In this document: one piece after another, positions 8,885 through 16,976 of the stretch
Numbering within the stretch: position 1 is the stretch's first letter
How the letters are laid out: each line of letters starts with the position of its first letter
Assembly (NCBI GenBank): GCA_000471925.1
Contig: CP006667.1
Coordinates: 1,488,001-1,552,000 of the forward strand
Length of the DNA: 64,000 nt
Direction: 5' to 3'
DNA from: Ralstonia pickettii DTP0602
GTDB taxonomy: Bacteria > Pseudomonadota > Gammaproteobacteria > Burkholderiales > Burkholderiaceae
Made by a program: the position numbers and the translations under genes
The notes under the pieces: model-generated
The model's database searches: none
Told to the model about the DNA's origin: nothing
Seen by the model: the letters and a program-made list of their open reading frames with translations, nothing else

Positions 8885-9336
8885 GGAGACTCCTGTGCGG
8901 TGTTGTCCGTCCATCGGGAGACGGTGCGCCAATCTTTGCGCTGCGCCCGCGCCCGCGCATGAGGCCAGTGTCCCGGAACGGCCGCTGCGGCACGCTGCAG
9001 CCGCATGCACGCCGGGACAGCGGTCCCGGGCGCCACGGTGCGGGGCCTGCCAGACTGTCGCAACGGCACCGGGCCGGCCCGCGGCGCGCGTGGCAGCGCT
9101 TTCCGGCCCGCGCGGCCGGCGCCTGGTGCGGGCTTTCCTGAGCCGCCACACCACACCGCGCATGCCATGCGCCACCCGCGCGCCTGGCATCGGGGCGCTT
9201 GTCCCGGGAAGTTGCCCACCCCGCGGGCCGACCCGGGACACCGGCCTCATGCGCGCATGCCGTCCCGCGCCAGACAATGCAACCCTCACCTCGTCATTGA
9301 CCGCCTTCGCGGTCCCTTCCAGAAGGAGCCCGTGCC
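8885..9336. other. GC-rich non-coding gap with nested inverted TGTCCCGG motifs
   Basis: A 452-base gap between two divergent genes. It holds five copies of GTCCCGG or its complement: forward at 8970-8976, 9023-9030 and 9201-9208, reverse at 9012-9018 and 9232-9239. Segments 8954-8976 and 9233-9255 are inverted copies matching at 22 of 23 positions. Segments 9200-9208 and 9232-9240 form a perfect local nine-pair stem that competes with the long-range pairing. Open frames here are short and unlike any protein I know. It could hold promoters for both flanking genes, a structured leader, or a small RNA. Confidence 0.6.
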
Positions 9337-9780
9337 ATGCGCCCGTTGCAGCAGTGGTCTCGCCAGTCCAGCCGGTATGCCGACGATGGCCGTCGCATGC
9401 TGCCGCTGCGACGCGCGCTGCCACGGTGGTTGCGATGGGTGCTGCGTCACCGCATGGCACGCTCCGGCGCGGCGATGCTGCTGCCAGCGCTCCTGCTGCT
9501 CTACGTCTTCTGTCATTCACATGCGAACTGGGAATCGTGCCTCGCCTCACTGCGTGAGCTGAATCACGATCACGGCGCGCCGGCGCGCGAGCTGGGACGC
9601 GCGTTGTCGCTGGCGCGCTCCCTGCGCGGACGCCAGGTGCCGGATGCGGCTGCCTGGCACGCCGCGGTGCGGCTGGCCGCCGACGAAGTGTCGGCGTGCC
9701 TGGCAGCACTCCGGCGCAGTCCGGCGCGGCTGCTGCCGTCGCTGGCACCGCTGTTCGCGATGCTCGGATGGCTGCACTGA
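9337..9780 (+). CDS. small membrane protein of unknown function
   Basis: A 147-residue protein, not recognised. A GAAGGAG ribosome site lies 9 bases before the ATG. The first ~45 residues are strongly basic (many Arg), followed by one hydrophobic segment at about residues 45-62 (AAMLLPALLLLYVF) and a C-terminal part rich in Ala, Leu and Arg with a moderately hydrophobic end. The topology would be one membrane anchor with an Arg-rich cytoplasmic N-terminus. It lies between a structured gap and the gene for a repeat-bearing exported protein. High Arg/Ala content is also what random GC-rich frames give, so the gene is only moderately supported. Confidence 0.5.
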   Translation: MRPLQQWSRQSSRYADDGRRMLPLRRALPRWLRWVLRHRMARSGAAMLLPALLLLYVFCHSHANWESCLASLRELNHDHGAPARELGRALSLARSLRGRQVPDAAAWHAAVRLAADEVSACLAALRRSPARLLPSLAPLFAMLGWLH

Positions 9781-9990
9781 CGCAGGGCGCTCCTTTCCCC
9801 GCATCCGCACCCAGCTGATCCAGGAGTCCGGCGCGACGCCGCTGCCACGATGGGATGGCAGCCGGCCCGCGCCAGGCAACGGCTTGCACGGCAGAGGCGA
9901 TCCCGTGCGGCCTGTGCCGTTCCGTAGCTGATCGCCTGCACGAGGAGTGCCGTCGCGGCAACGCCGCCGACACCCCTGTTGGAGATAGCA

Positions 9991-10380
9991 ATGCATAAGA
10001 ATTTTGCCAAGACCCTGCTTGCCGCTGCCGCACTCGCCGCCGGGCTCAACCAGACCGCCCACGCCGGTGCCTATGCTGATGCACTGATCGTTGGCGCGCC
10101 GGGACACAACGGCCAGCGCGACGCCTTTACCGATGGCGCGCGCAGTCCGGCCACCGAGGCCACCATGCTGCCCGTGGTCGCGCGTCAGGGCATGTCCGTG
10201 TGCGCGGTCCGTGGCTTTGATCCGTACCGGGACGGCATGCGCAAGCCTGATCCTTACACCGATGGCGCCCGCATGGGCCAGTTCGACCCGTTTACGGAGG
10301 GGACCCGCATCAACTCGCGCGATGGCTTCACCGACGGCGCGCGCAGCGATGCGCGCGACAGCGGGGAATGCCTGTCCTGA
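9991..10380 (+). CDS. exported protein with five DGAR-type repeats
   Basis: A 129-residue protein with a clean Sec signal peptide (residues 1-25, cleavage after THA-HA region) and a GGAG ribosome site. The mature chain has five nine-residue repeats of the form x-D-x-(F/Y)-T-(D/E)-G-(A/T)-R at residues 43-51, 76-84, 86-94, 98-106 and 110-118; the second has R for T and M for A. Two cysteines (C71, C127) could form a disulfide in the periplasm. The repeats combine acidic and basic residues, suggesting metal, polyanion or surface binding, but this is inference. No known domain is recognised. An upstream in-frame ATG at 9979 would add only four residues. Confidence 0.78.
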   Translation: MHKNFAKTLLAAAALAAGLNQTAHAGAYADALIVGAPGHNGQRDAFTDGARSPATEATMLPVVARQGMSVCAVRGFDPYRDGMRKPDPYTDGARMGQFDPFTEGTRINSRDGFTDGARSDARDSGECLS

Positions 10381-10623
10381 GCCGGGCATGGCAACGGGGC
10401 GGTTTGTCCGGGCCGTTTCGTTGTCCAGGCGCCGGGGAATGTGCGCCATGACTCGCGCATGCCCCGATATGACGCAACCCTGCCATAAGGCAACCCGCCC
10501 GGCGCGATGCCGGGCGAGCGCCAATCTGCAACGGCACTGTTGCACCGCAAATCCTTTGCTAAGCTAGGGAAGTCACGCGGCGCGCCTGCGCAGGCAGGCC
10601 GTCCCAGCACCGCGCGACCCGAC

Positions 10624-11703
10624 ATGCCGATGTTCAAGCAGCAAATCCGCCTGTGCACCAGCCGGGATGGCGTTCGCATTGCTTATGCCATCACGGGCGG
10701 TGGCGCGCCGCTGGTCAAGGCGGCCAACTGGATGAGCCACCTCGAGTTCGATGTGGGCAGCCCGGTGTGGAGCCATATGATCACGGCGCTGTCGGCCACG
10801 CATATGCTGATCCGCTATGACGAACGCGGCTGCGGGCTGTCCGACCGGGACATCGAGGACCTCTCCTTCGACGCCTGGCTGCGCGACCTGGAAACCATCG
10901 TCGACGCCACCGGGGTCGAGCATTTCCCGCTGCTGGGTATCTCGCAGGGCGCATCGCTCGCGGTGGCCTATGCGGTCGCGCATCCGGAGCGCGTCAGCCA
11001 CCTGGTGCTGCACGGCGGCTATGCGCGCGGGCGACTCAAGCGCGACAACCTCAGCCCGAGCCTGCGCGAGGAGGCCGAGCTGATGAACAAGCTCGCGGAA
11101 CTCGGCTGGGGCCAGGAGAACCCCGCCTTCCGCCAGTTCTTCACCACGCAGTTCATCCCCGGGGGCACCGCCGAGCAGCATGCGTGGTTCAACGAGCTGG
11201 AACGGGTTTCGACTTCGCCGCTGAATGCCTCGCGCTTTATGCGCGTGTTCAACGAGATCGACGTGGTGGCACTGTTGCCGAAGGTGTCGTGCCCGACGCT
11301 GGTGCTGCACGCGGTGCACGACGCGCGCGTGCCCTTCGACGAAGGGCGCCTGATCGCCAGCGAAATCCCCGGTGCGCGCTTCGTGCCGCTGGAAAGCGGC
11401 AACCACCTGCTGCTCGAAACCGAGCCCGCGTGGCGCCGCTGGCTGGACGAGGTGCGCGCCTTCCTGCCGGCCACGGAGCCGGTGCGCGATCCCGCCTTCA
11501 CCGCGCTGACGCGGCGCGAGCGCGATATCGTCGAACTGATCGCACAGGGCCGCGACAACGCCCAGATCGCCGCCCATCTCGATCTGTGCGAGAAGACCGT
11601 GCGCAACCACATCACCAGCATCTTCGCCAAGCTGGAAGTGGAGAACCGTTCCCAGGCCATCGTGCTGGCGCGCAAGGCCGGTTTCGACCGCGCCGGCGCG
11701 TGA
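10624..11703 (+). CDS. alpha/beta hydrolase fused to a LuxR-type DNA-binding domain
   Basis: A 359-residue two-domain protein. Residues ~10-285 form an alpha/beta hydrolase with nucleophile elbow GISQG (S107), candidate acid D233 (HAVHDARVP) and His H261 (ESGNH). Residues ~295-355 form a LuxR/GerE helix-turn-helix (TRRERDIVELIAQGRDNAQIAAHL...CEKTVRNHITSIFAKLEV). A complete catalytic triad suggests the domain is active, or senses an ester or lactone by binding it. The frame is open to 10507, but the ATG pair at 10624/10630 precedes the conserved part. It lies just downstream of the DGAR-repeat gene on the same strand, with 243 bases between, so it may act on that gene or its own promoter. Related fusions are known in Proteobacteria; no target is established here. 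Confidence 0.88.
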   Translation: MPMFKQQIRLCTSRDGVRIAYAITGGGAPLVKAANWMSHLEFDVGSPVWSHMITALSATHMLIRYDERGCGLSDRDIEDLSFDAWLRDLETIVDATGVEHFPLLGISQGASLAVAYAVAHPERVSHLVLHGGYARGRLKRDNLSPSLREEAELMNKLAELGWGQENPAFRQFFTTQFIPGGTAEQHAWFNELERVSTSPLNASRFMRVFNEIDVVALLPKVSCPTLVLHAVHDARVPFDEGRLIASEIPGARFVPLESGNHLLLETEPAWRRWLDEVRAFLPATEPVRDPAFTALTRRERDIVELIAQGRDNAQIAAHLDLCEKTVRNHITSIFAKLEVENRSQAIVLARKAGFDRAGA

Positions 11704-11746
11704 GTTCCGGGCTGGTCGCCGTGACGCGGTCGCCGCCTTCGTGCGG

Positions 11747-12820
11747 CTAGCCCTGGTTCACCAGCGTACGGGCATCGGTCACGTGCCCGCGATACGCCTC
11801 GAAAATGCGGCGCAGCGCTGCTTCCATGCTGATCTCTGGCTTCCAGCCCAGTTCCTCGATGGTGTTGTCGATCTGCGGCACGCGGTGCTGCACGTCCTGG
11901 TAGCCCTTGCCGTAGAAGTCGCCCGACGAGGTCTCGACGATCCGCGTTCTGCGCGCTTCGTCCGCATATTCCGGATAGTCCGCCGCCATCTTCAGCATCA
12001 TCTCGGCCAACTCGCGCACCGAGTGGATATTGCCCGGATTGCCGATGTTGTAGATCTTGCCGGTGGCCACGCCGTTGGGGTTCTCGATGATGCGCATCAG
12101 CGCGCTGATGCCGTCCGCGATATCGGCGAAGGCCCGCTGCTGCGCGCCGCCGTCGACCAGCTTGATCGGCTCGCCGCGCACGATATGGCCGAGGAACTGC
12201 GTCACCACGCGCGACGAGCCTTCCTTCGATTCGAAGATCGAATCCAGCCCCGCACCGACCCAGTTGAACGGGCGGAACAGCGTGTAGTTCAGGCCTTGCT
12301 CCATGCCGTAGGCGTGGATCACGCGGTCCATCAGCTGCTTGGAGCAGGCGTAGATCCAGCGCGGCTTGTTGATCGGGCCGTAGACCAGCGGCGAGGCCTC
12401 GGGATCGAACTCGTCGTCGCTGCACATGCCGTAGACCTCGGAGGTCGACGGGAACACCAGGTGCTTGCCGTACTTCACGGCGGCGCGCACGATCGGCAGG
12501 TTGGCCTCGAAGTCCAGTTCGAACACGCGCAGCGGCTCGCGCACGTAGGTGGCGGGCGTGGCGATGGCCACCAGCGGCAGCACCACGTCGCACTTGCGGA
12601 TGTTGTACTCGATCCACTCCTTGTTGATGGTGATGTCACCCTCGAAGAAGTGCATGCGCGGGTGCTCGACGAGGTCGCCCAGACGGTCCGCCGACATGTC
12701 CATGCCGTAGACCTCCCACGACGTGGTTTCCAGGATGCGGCGCGTCAGGTGGTGGCCGATAAAGCCGTTGACGCCGAGGATCAGTACTTTCTTGCGTTGC
12801 ATTGCGTTTGACGATGGCAT
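11747..12820 (-). CDS. stand-alone UDP-4-keto-pentose/UDP-xylose synthase (ArnA C-domain type)
   Basis: A 357-residue extended SDR enzyme matching the C-terminal decarboxylase half of ArnA, without the formyltransferase half. It has the NAD site GVNGFIGHH, the catalytic region STSEVYG (Ser and Glu equivalent to E. coli ArnA S433/E434), YACSK (Tyr/Lys pair) and an Arg in QQRAFADIADG equivalent to ArnA R619. In Ralstonia solanacearum a stand-alone enzyme of this kind is reported to make both UDP-4-keto-pentose and UDP-xylose from UDP-glucuronate. It lies 25 bases downstream of the ArnT-like gene, same strand, so they are probably co-transcribed. An internal ATG at 12802 is an alternative start. 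Confidence 0.9.
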   Translation of the reverse strand: MPSSNAMQRKKVLILGVNGFIGHHLTRRILETTSWEVYGMDMSADRLGDLVEHPRMHFFEGDITINKEWIEYNIRKCDVVLPLVAIATPATYVREPLRVFELDFEANLPIVRAAVKYGKHLVFPSTSEVYGMCSDDEFDPEASPLVYGPINKPRWIYACSKQLMDRVIHAYGMEQGLNYTLFRPFNWVGAGLDSIFESKEGSSRVVTQFLGHIVRGEPIKLVDGGAQQRAFADIADGISALMRIIENPNGVATGKIYNIGNPGNIHSVRELAEMMLKMAADYPEYADEARRTRIVETSSGDFYGKGYQDVQHRVPQIDNTIEELGWKPEISMEAALRRIFEAYRGHVTDARTLVNQG

Positions 12821-12845
12821 GGGAAAACAGAATGCGCCGGCGCGG

Positions 12846-14717
12846 CTAGCGCGCGTCGGCGATCGGGAAGTTGGCGACCGCTACGCGGCGCCAGTCGCGC
12901 GCGACCACGTGCATCGGCACGCGCGCGCTCAGTTCAGCAAAGGTCTGCGGCGACAGCAGCGCGATGGCGCGCGGGCCGTGCTGCCAGGCATCGACGAAGG
13001 CATCGACGGTTGGCAGCCATTTCTGCGGTTCCTGCTCGGTGCCGAACGACAGTTCGTCTGCCTGCGCGACCATGGTAAGCGGATGGTGCAGGTAGAACGG
13101 CAGCGTATGGTCCAGCATGCCGACGCCATAGAGCGGCATGCCGGGGCGCAGCACGCGCTCGATCGGCGCCACCATGTCGATGCCTGACGCCGAGCGCCCG
13201 ATGGTTTCGTGGCCGAGCAGGGCGATGGAGAAGGCCAGCAGCATGCCCAGTGCATACGCCGTGATACTGGCCATGCGCCCGCGCCGCCGCAGCAGCCACA
13301 GACCCGCCGCGGCGCTGGCCAGTACCAGCGCGAACGCCAGCGCGGCCCATACGGCATAGGCGCGGTAGAGCGCATTGGGCGTGTTGTTGGAATCGAGCGT
13401 GGCCACGTAGGGGCTCGCCAGTAGTCCGATCGCGCCCACGACCAGCATCGCGCGCAATTGGAGGATCCAGGCACGCTCGCCAGTACGCGCCAGCGCCACG
13501 CCCGCCAGGATTCCCAGCGCCGGGAACATCGGCAGGATATAGCCTGGCAGCTTCGACCCCGACAGGCTGAAGAACACGAAGATCGACACCGCCCACAGCG
13601 CCGCCATCAGTGCCGGCTGGAACGGCCGCGCGCCGCCTGCGCCAGCGGTACCGGCACGCTGCCGGACCGCGCGTACCATGCCTGGCAGCAGCCCAAGCCA
13701 CGGCAGAAAGCCGCCCAGCACCAGCGGCACGAAGTACCACAGCGCCCCCTTGCGGGCATGCACGGTCGAGGTATAGCGTTGCCAGTGCTCGTGGATAAAG
13801 AAAAAGCGCAGGAATTCCGGGTTGTGCCGTGCCACCAGCCAGTACCATGGCACCGCCACCAGCAGCATCAGCGCGATGCCGGCCGGCGCATGCAGGCGCC
13901 GCCACAGCGCCAGGTCGCGCGTCACGCAGGTGTACACCACCAGCACCAGGCCGGGCAGCACCAGGCCCACCAGCCCCTTGGTCAGCAAGGCCAGGCCCAT
14001 CGCCGCCCAGCACGCCAGCATCCAGTTGCGGCGCGTGGCCGGCGTTGCTGAGGGATGCTGGGCCAGCAGCATGCTCGCCAGCACGCAGGCCATGATGCCG
14101 GACAGCGTCATGTCCAGCGTATTGAAGTGCGCGGCGGCGTTCCACATCGGCGCACTGGCCAGCACCAGTCCCGTCAGTAGCCCGGCGCGCGCGCCGAACC
14201 AGCGTGCCGCGGCCAGCATCGACGCGCCCAGCCCGGTGATGCCGGCCAGCGCCACGCACAGCCGCGCCTGCCACTCGCCGATGCCGAACAGCGAGTAGGA
14301 GATTGCCGTCACCCACATGTGCAAGGGTGGCTTCTCGAAGTACTTCAGGCCGTTATAGCGGATGGTGACCCAGTCGCCGGTGCTCAGCATCTCGCGGGCG
14401 ATTTCGGCGTAGCGGCCCTCGTCGGGACCGAGCAGGTGGCGCACGCCCAGCGTGCCGAACCAGGCCAGCGCGAACACCAGCACGACCAGCGCTATCGCCA
14501 GCGTGGGGACGCCCGCCACCCGGGTGGCGGGCCATGGCAGGGCCGGCGGGGCGGTGACAAGCGCGGGCTCGGCGGCGAGGCGATCGGAACGATGTAGCGG
14601 AACGGCGTGGGCCGGAGGCGGGTGTGACGGCAAGGGCGGGTGCTGGCTAGGGTATCGGGCCAGGCGTCGGCGTCCGGCGGGAGGGCTTCGGCGTGACGCT
14701 GTCCACGCCGCAGGCAT
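12846..14717 (-). CDS. ArnT-like glycosyltransferase (GT39/PMT family)
   Basis: An integral-membrane glycosyltransferase, 623 residues from the ATG at 14717 (about 557 from a GTG at 14519). The start of the fold shows the GT-C motif LLGPDEGRYAEIAREM, followed by NGLKYFEKPPLHMW, then about a dozen membrane helices and the LSGSKLPGYILPMFPALGIL segment, and a periplasmic C-terminal domain. ArnT moves 4-amino-4-deoxyarabinose from an undecaprenyl carrier to lipid A in the periplasm. The N-terminal ~65 residues before the first helix are low-complexity and could be untranslated if the GTG is used. A PmrA-type box and a -10 element just upstream support the ATG at 14717. The pentose synthase follows in the same operon. 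Confidence 0.85.
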   Translation of the reverse strand: MPAAWTASRRSPPAGRRRLARYPSQHPPLPSHPPPAHAVPLHRSDRLAAEPALVTAPPALPWPATRVAGVPTLAIALVVLVFALAWFGTLGVRHLLGPDEGRYAEIAREMLSTGDWVTIRYNGLKYFEKPPLHMWVTAISYSLFGIGEWQARLCVALAGITGLGASMLAAARWFGARAGLLTGLVLASAPMWNAAAHFNTLDMTLSGIMACVLASMLLAQHPSATPATRRNWMLACWAAMGLALLTKGLVGLVLPGLVLVVYTCVTRDLALWRRLHAPAGIALMLLVAVPWYWLVARHNPEFLRFFFIHEHWQRYTSTVHARKGALWYFVPLVLGGFLPWLGLLPGMVRAVRQRAGTAGAGGARPFQPALMAALWAVSIFVFFSLSGSKLPGYILPMFPALGILAGVALARTGERAWILQLRAMLVVGAIGLLASPYVATLDSNNTPNALYRAYAVWAALAFALVLASAAAGLWLLRRRGRMASITAYALGMLLAFSIALLGHETIGRSASGIDMVAPIERVLRPGMPLYGVGMLDHTLPFYLHHPLTMVAQADELSFGTEQEPQKWLPTVDAFVDAWQHGPRAIALLSPQTFAELSARVPMHVVARDWRRVAVANFPIADAR

Positions 14718-14759
14718 GCGCGGCGTTGAACAGGGCAAGTGCCTGGCAGTGCGAGCCAG

Positions 14760-14808
14760 AGAATAGGCCGCTAACCTTAATGGCACATTAAGCCGGGCCG
14801 CGCACAAT
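14760..14808. promoter_or_regulatory. divergent promoter with a PmrA/BasR-type box
   Basis: CTTAAT (14776-14781), five bases, then ATTAAG (14787-14792): the TTAA cores repeat with the 11-base period of the PmrA/BasR box (YTTAAK-N5-YTTAAK). Because the core is palindromic the site reads almost the same on both strands. Exactly 10 bases away on each side is a -10-like hexamer: TATTCT on the minus strand (14765-14760), toward the ArnT-like gene, and CACAAT on the plus strand (14803-14808), toward the response regulator. This geometry is typical of OmpR-family activation. Binding by the adjacent regulator is inferred. Confidence 0.72.
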
Positions 14809-14895
14809 GGTGGCGCGATACGTGGCTCGCACCACGCAGTGCGCGATCGCGTGACCGGCACGTAACACCGTTCCCACCGGCAATCACCCGAAAAA

Positions 14896-15567
14896 ATGAG
14901 AATTCTTATCGTTGAAGACGACCCCATGCTGGGCGACGGGCTGCGGCGCGGCCTGCAGCTGCTGGACTATGCGGTCGACTGGTTTGCCACCGGCACCGAA
15001 GCCGACCACGCGCTCGACGTCGTCCACTACGACGCCGTGGTGCTGGACCTCGGGCTGCCCGGCGAGGACGGCATGGCGCTGCTGGCACGCTGGCGCGCGC
15101 GTGGCTGCCGCATACCTGTGATCGTGCTGACCGCGCGCGACGCTATTGAAAGCCGCGTCGGCGGGCTCGACGCCGGCGCCGACGATTACCTGGTCAAGCC
15201 GATCGCGCTCGATGAACTGGCCGCGCGCCTGCGCGCCGTGACCCGGCGCGCAGCGGGGTTGTCGTCGCCAGTGTGGAAGCACGGCGCACTGGAATTCCAT
15301 CCCGCCGCGCGCCAGGCGTACTGGCGGGGCCAGCCGGTGGAACTGACCAGCCGCGAAGCCATCCTGCTCGAACTGCTGCTGGCGCACCCGAACCGGCTGC
15401 TGACGCGCGACATCCTGCGCGACAAGCTCTATGACTGGCAGGGCGGCGTGGAAAGCAATGCGTTGGAAGTCCATATCCACCACCTGCGCCGCAAGATCCA
15501 CCCCAAGATCGTGCGCACCTTCCGCGGCGCCGGCTACACGCTGGGTGCGGCGGAGGATTGCGTATGA
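14896..15567 (+). CDS. OmpR-family response regulator, PmrA/BasR-like
   Basis: A 223-residue two-domain regulator. The receiver domain has acidic residues D8 and D9, phospho-acceptor D51 (VVLDLGLPGEDG), T79 and K101 (LVKPI). The C-terminal winged helix (residues ~125-218) ends RRKIHPKIVRTFRGAGYTLG, as in PmrA, QseB and TctD. It partners with the sensor kinase that overlaps its stop. The divergent ArnT-like gene and the PmrA-box upstream argue for a polymyxin-resistance (PmrA/BasR) role. QseB-like proteins are close relatives, so the assignment to PmrA is contextual. Confidence 0.92.
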   Translation: MRILIVEDDPMLGDGLRRGLQLLDYAVDWFATGTEADHALDVVHYDAVVLDLGLPGEDGMALLARWRARGCRIPVIVLTARDAIESRVGGLDAGADDYLVKPIALDELAARLRAVTRRAAGLSSPVWKHGALEFHPAARQAYWRGQPVELTSREAILLELLLAHPNRLLTRDILRDKLYDWQGGVESNALEVHIHHLRRKIHPKIVRTFRGAGYTLGAAEDCV

Positions 15568-16919
15568 CGCTGCAGCGCCGCCTGATCCTTGCGGTCCTGA
15601 TCGCGGCGCCGGTGGTGTGGCTGCTGACCATCGGCATGACCTATGTGCGCGCCCGGCACGAGATCAACGAGCTCTATGACACCGACATGGTGCGCATGGC
15701 GCTGCAGATGCATTCGGTGGTGCCGCTGGTCGATGTCGCCGCCGCGCCGTCGCGCACCAGGCTGCCCCAACTGGTGGAGGGTGACCAGGGCGATGCCGGC
15801 CTGGGCGATCTCGCCATCGCCGCCTGGCTGCCGGACGGCAAGCCGCTGCATATCGATCCCGAGGGCGACCTGCTGCCGCGCGCCCCGGGCGTGAAGGGCT
15901 TCACCGATATCACCATCAACAAGGAACCGTGGCGGCTGTACTACCTCGCCGACCCCGATACCGGCTGGCGCGTCTGCGTCGGCCAGCAGCTCGGAGAGCG
16001 CAATGAGCTGATCCTGTCCTATATCGCCGCGCAGGTGCTGCCGTGGGCCGCCGGCCTGCCGGTGCTGATCGGGCTGCTGATCTGGTTCATGCGGCGCGCA
16101 TTGGCGCCGGTGCGGGCGCTGTCGGCGGATATCGAAGGCCGCACGCCTGAGGACCGCCGGCCGCTCAGCCTGGAGGCCGTGCCCGGCGAACTGGTGCCGC
16201 TGGTCCATGCGACCAACCGGCTGCTGGCGCGCGTGTCCGACTCGATCGAACACGAACGGCGCCTGACCGCCGACGCGGCCCATGAGATGCGCACGCCGCT
16301 GGCCGCGCTCAAGGCGCAATGGGAGATCGCCGAGCGTTCGCCCGACGAGACCGAGCGCGCCCAGGCACGCGCCAACGTGGCCGCAGGCATCGACCGTATC
16401 GGGCGGCTGGTGTCGCAGTTGCTGACGTTGAGCCGGCTGGAAGATGCTTCCGGCCTGCCGTCGCGCCAGCCGGTGAACTGGGTGCCGGTCGCGCAGCAGG
16501 CGCTGTCCGACTGCCTCGGGCTGGCCCGGCAGAAGCAGGTCGACGTGGAACTGGAATGGCCCGGCGCGGGACGGGCGCCATTGCCAATCGCGGGCGATGC
16601 CAACTTGCTGTCGCTGATGCTGCGCAACCTGCTCGACAACGCCATCCGCTACAGTCCGCCAGACGCGCTGGTGACGATCGATTTCCAGCCGGATGGCATC
16701 ACCGTGCGCGACCAGGGGCCGGGCGTGGCGCCGGATCTGCTGGCCCGGCTGGGCGACCGCTTCTTCCGCGGCGGCAACGGGCAGCGCGAGCACGGGCACG
16801 GGCTTGGCATTTCCATCGCGCAGCGCGTGGCGCGGTTGCATGGGCTCGAGATCGCGTTTGCGAACCGCTCCGATGGGGCGGGCAAGGGCCTGGCAGTGCG
16901 GATTGTGCGCAGCGCCTGA
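15564..16919 (+). CDS. sensor histidine kinase, PmrB/BasS-like
   Basis: A 451-residue membrane kinase. The start ATG overlaps the regulator stop (ATGA). Two membrane segments at about residues 7-27 and 155-175 enclose a ~125-residue periplasmic sensor. The membrane-proximal sequence contains an ExxE pair (EINE), a motif that binds Fe3+ in PmrB; whether it is functional here is not known. H240 is the phospho-acceptor (HEMRTPLAALKAQ), with N-box NLLDNAIRYS and G-box GHGHGLGISIAQ. It should phosphorylate the response regulator upstream. Confidence 0.92.
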   Translation: MTLQRRLILAVLIAAPVVWLLTIGMTYVRARHEINELYDTDMVRMALQMHSVVPLVDVAAAPSRTRLPQLVEGDQGDAGLGDLAIAAWLPDGKPLHIDPEGDLLPRAPGVKGFTDITINKEPWRLYYLADPDTGWRVCVGQQLGERNELILSYIAAQVLPWAAGLPVLIGLLIWFMRRALAPVRALSADIEGRTPEDRRPLSLEAVPGELVPLVHATNRLLARVSDSIEHERRLTADAAHEMRTPLAALKAQWEIAERSPDETERAQARANVAAGIDRIGRLVSQLLTLSRLEDASGLPSRQPVNWVPVAQQALSDCLGLARQKQVDVELEWPGAGRAPLPIAGDANLLSLMLRNLLDNAIRYSPPDALVTIDFQPDGITVRDQGPGVAPDLLARLGDRFFRGGNGQREHGHGLGISIAQRVARLHGLEIAFANRSDGAGKGLAVRIVRSA

Positions 16920-16923
16920 AGCC

Positions 16924-16957
16924 AAAAACGCCCCGCACGGCTTCCCGTGCGAGGCGT
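16924..16957 (-). terminator. rho-independent terminator of tex
   Basis: On the minus strand a 12-pair stem with one mismatch (ACGCC and CGCACGG against CCGTGCG and GGCGT on the plus strand) is followed by TTTTTGG. It lies 20 bases after the tex stop, between the convergent kinase gene and tex. Confidence 0.8.
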
Positions 16958-16976
16958 CCTGCCATGCTCTCGCGGT

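Noticed and set aside
11019..12617. 532-codon minus-strand frame overlapping the hydrolase-LuxR gene and the pentose synthase
   Set aside because: It is out of frame with the synthase and antisense to the hydrolase; both real genes have full motifs.
14511..14532. Perfect 22-base palindrome inside the N-terminal part of the ArnT-like gene
   Set aside because: It lies within a GC-rich coding or near-coding stretch and could arise by chance; no T-run or known operator. It does leave the choice between ATG 14717 and GTG 14519 open.
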